Position numbers and translations under genes: made by a program. From Bacteroidota bacterium (GTDB lineage: Bacteria; Bacteroidota; Bacteroidia; Chitinophagales; LD1), in NCBI GenBank assembly GCA_018267435.1, contig JAFDYM010000388.1, positions 1 through 7,309 on the forward strand: 7,309 nucleotides of DNA, given 5' to 3'. This document shows, one piece after another, positions 6,593 through 7,309 of the stretch; the stretch's first letter is position 1, and each line of letters begins with the position of its first letter. The notes under the pieces are model-generated. The model saw only the letters and a program-made list of their open reading frames with translations, was not told where the DNA came from and made no database searches.

Positions 6593-7309
6593 ATGGAATT
6601 GAAGCTAGACGACATTAAAAAGCCGATTGAGAAGGAGCTGGATGAATTTGAAATCCGTTTCCGCAAGTCTATGCAAAGCAATGCCCCATTGCTTGACCGC
6701 ATTACCCACTACATAGTTACACGCAAGGGCAAGCAAATGCGCCCCATGTTTGTGTTTCTATCGGCCAAGTTGTGCGGAGAGATAAACGAAGCTACCTACG
6801 TAGCGGCATCGTTGGTAGAGATACTGCACACCGCCACTTTGGTGCACGATGATGTGGTAGATGATTCGTACCAACGCCGTGGCTTCTTTTCTATCAATGC
6901 CCTGTGGAAGAACAAGATAGCAGTATTGGTGGGAGACTACCTATTGGCAAAGGGCTTGTTGCTATCTGTAGAAAACAACCAGTACCGCCTGCTACAACTA
7001 TTAAGCAACACCATACGCGAAATGAGCGAGGGTGAGTTACTCCAACTGGAGAAGGCACGTAAACTGGATATTAAAGAAGGTATCTATTTCGACATCATCC
7101 GTCAGAAGACTGCATCATTGATTGCCTCGGCATGTGCATGTGGTGCAACAACAACTGCCAATGGAGATGAAAGCAAAGTAGATGCAGTGAAGTTGATGGG
7201 TGAAAAAATCGGTATTGCCTTCCAGATAAAAGATGACCTGTTTGATTACGAAGAAGCAGAGATAGGCAAGCCGCGCGGTATAGATATTAAGGAGCGTAAA
7301 ATGACTTTG
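6593..7309 (+). CDS. Long-chain polyprenyl diphosphate synthase (3' end outside the window)
   Basis: The first 239 codons of an all-trans polyprenyl diphosphate synthase (octaprenyl/heptaprenyl type), which extends an allylic diphosphate with isopentenyl units to make the side chain of menaquinone. Visible motifs in order: GKQMRP (46-51, diphosphate binding); the first aspartate-rich motif DDVVD (86-90) in LVHDDVVDDS; RRG (95-97); EGELLQL (146-152); QKTAS (171-175); the second aspartate-rich motif DDLFD (214-218) in FQIKDDLFDY; and GKP (225-227). The residue five before the first motif is small (A81), which in this family fits long-chain products; exact chain length is not readable. The family is about 325 residues, so about 85 are missing. 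The start is supported by the N-terminus LDDIKKPIEKELDEFE. Codon use leans more to AAG, GAG and CTG than in the adjacent lipoproteins. Confidence 0.93.
   Translation, partial: MELKLDDIKKPIEKELDEFEIRFRKSMQSNAPLLDRITHYIVTRKGKQMRPMFVFLSAKLCGEINEATYVAASLVEILHTATLVHDDVVDDSYQRRGFFSINALWKNKIAVLVGDYLLAKGLLLSVENNQYRLLQLLSNTIREMSEGELLQLEKARKLDIKEGIYFDIIRQKTASLIASACACGATTTANGDESKVDAVKLMGEKIGIAFQIKDDLFDYEEAEIGKPRGIDIKERKMTL

Noticed and set aside
1..7309. Mobile element, CRISPR array, tRNA/rRNA or a defence system
   Set aside because: No transposase, integrase, regularly spaced repeats, structural RNA or defence-type domains were seen; all long reading frames are accounted for by the genes listed.

Overview
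The window looks like an ordinary chromosomal segment of a Bacteroidota bacterium, most likely of the Chitinophagaceae/Sphingobacteriales type. Four things point there: a large TonB-dependent receptor with an N-terminal carboxypeptidase-regulatory-like domain, several small lipoproteins with G/A-C lipoboxes, absence of Shine-Dalgarno sequences before the starts, and promoter-like sites fitting the Bacteroidota pattern (TTG, about 19 bp, TAnnTTTG). The genus assignment is inference. There is no mobile element, CRISPR array, tRNA or rRNA.

Layout. At the left edge, on the + strand, are the C-terminal half of uridine kinase (udk) and, 28 bp later, an M48-family metalloprotease lipoprotein. They converge on a minus-strand pair: a 987-residue TonB-dependent receptor followed 24 bp later by ribonuclease HII (rnhB). 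A 21-bp perfect stem-loop that contains the rnhB stop codon separates the convergent units and probably terminates both. Divergent from the receptor, across an 89-bp intergenic region, is a short asparaginase-domain protein of 162 residues, preceded by a perfect TAnnTTTG element. Two small lipoproteins follow. They are 28 bp apart, share a W at residue 31 and a QLRNDS motif near the C-terminus, and look like diverged tandem paralogues with a lipocalin-like fold. They end in a clear intrinsic terminator. The right edge holds the first 239 codons of a long-chain polyprenyl diphosphate synthase, which runs out of the window and has its own promoter-like site.

Functionally the genes are a mix: pyrimidine salvage (udk), envelope proteolysis (M48), outer-membrane uptake (the receptor), genome maintenance (rnhB), amide hydrolysis (the asparaginase-like protein), two envelope lipoproteins of unknown role, and isoprenoid-quinone side-chain synthesis. 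No dedicated multi-gene system is evident. The points most worth a second look are the lipoprotein pair, the one-domain asparaginase that retains all the aligned catalytic residues, the orphan receptor coupled to rnhB, and the compact regulatory structures between genes.
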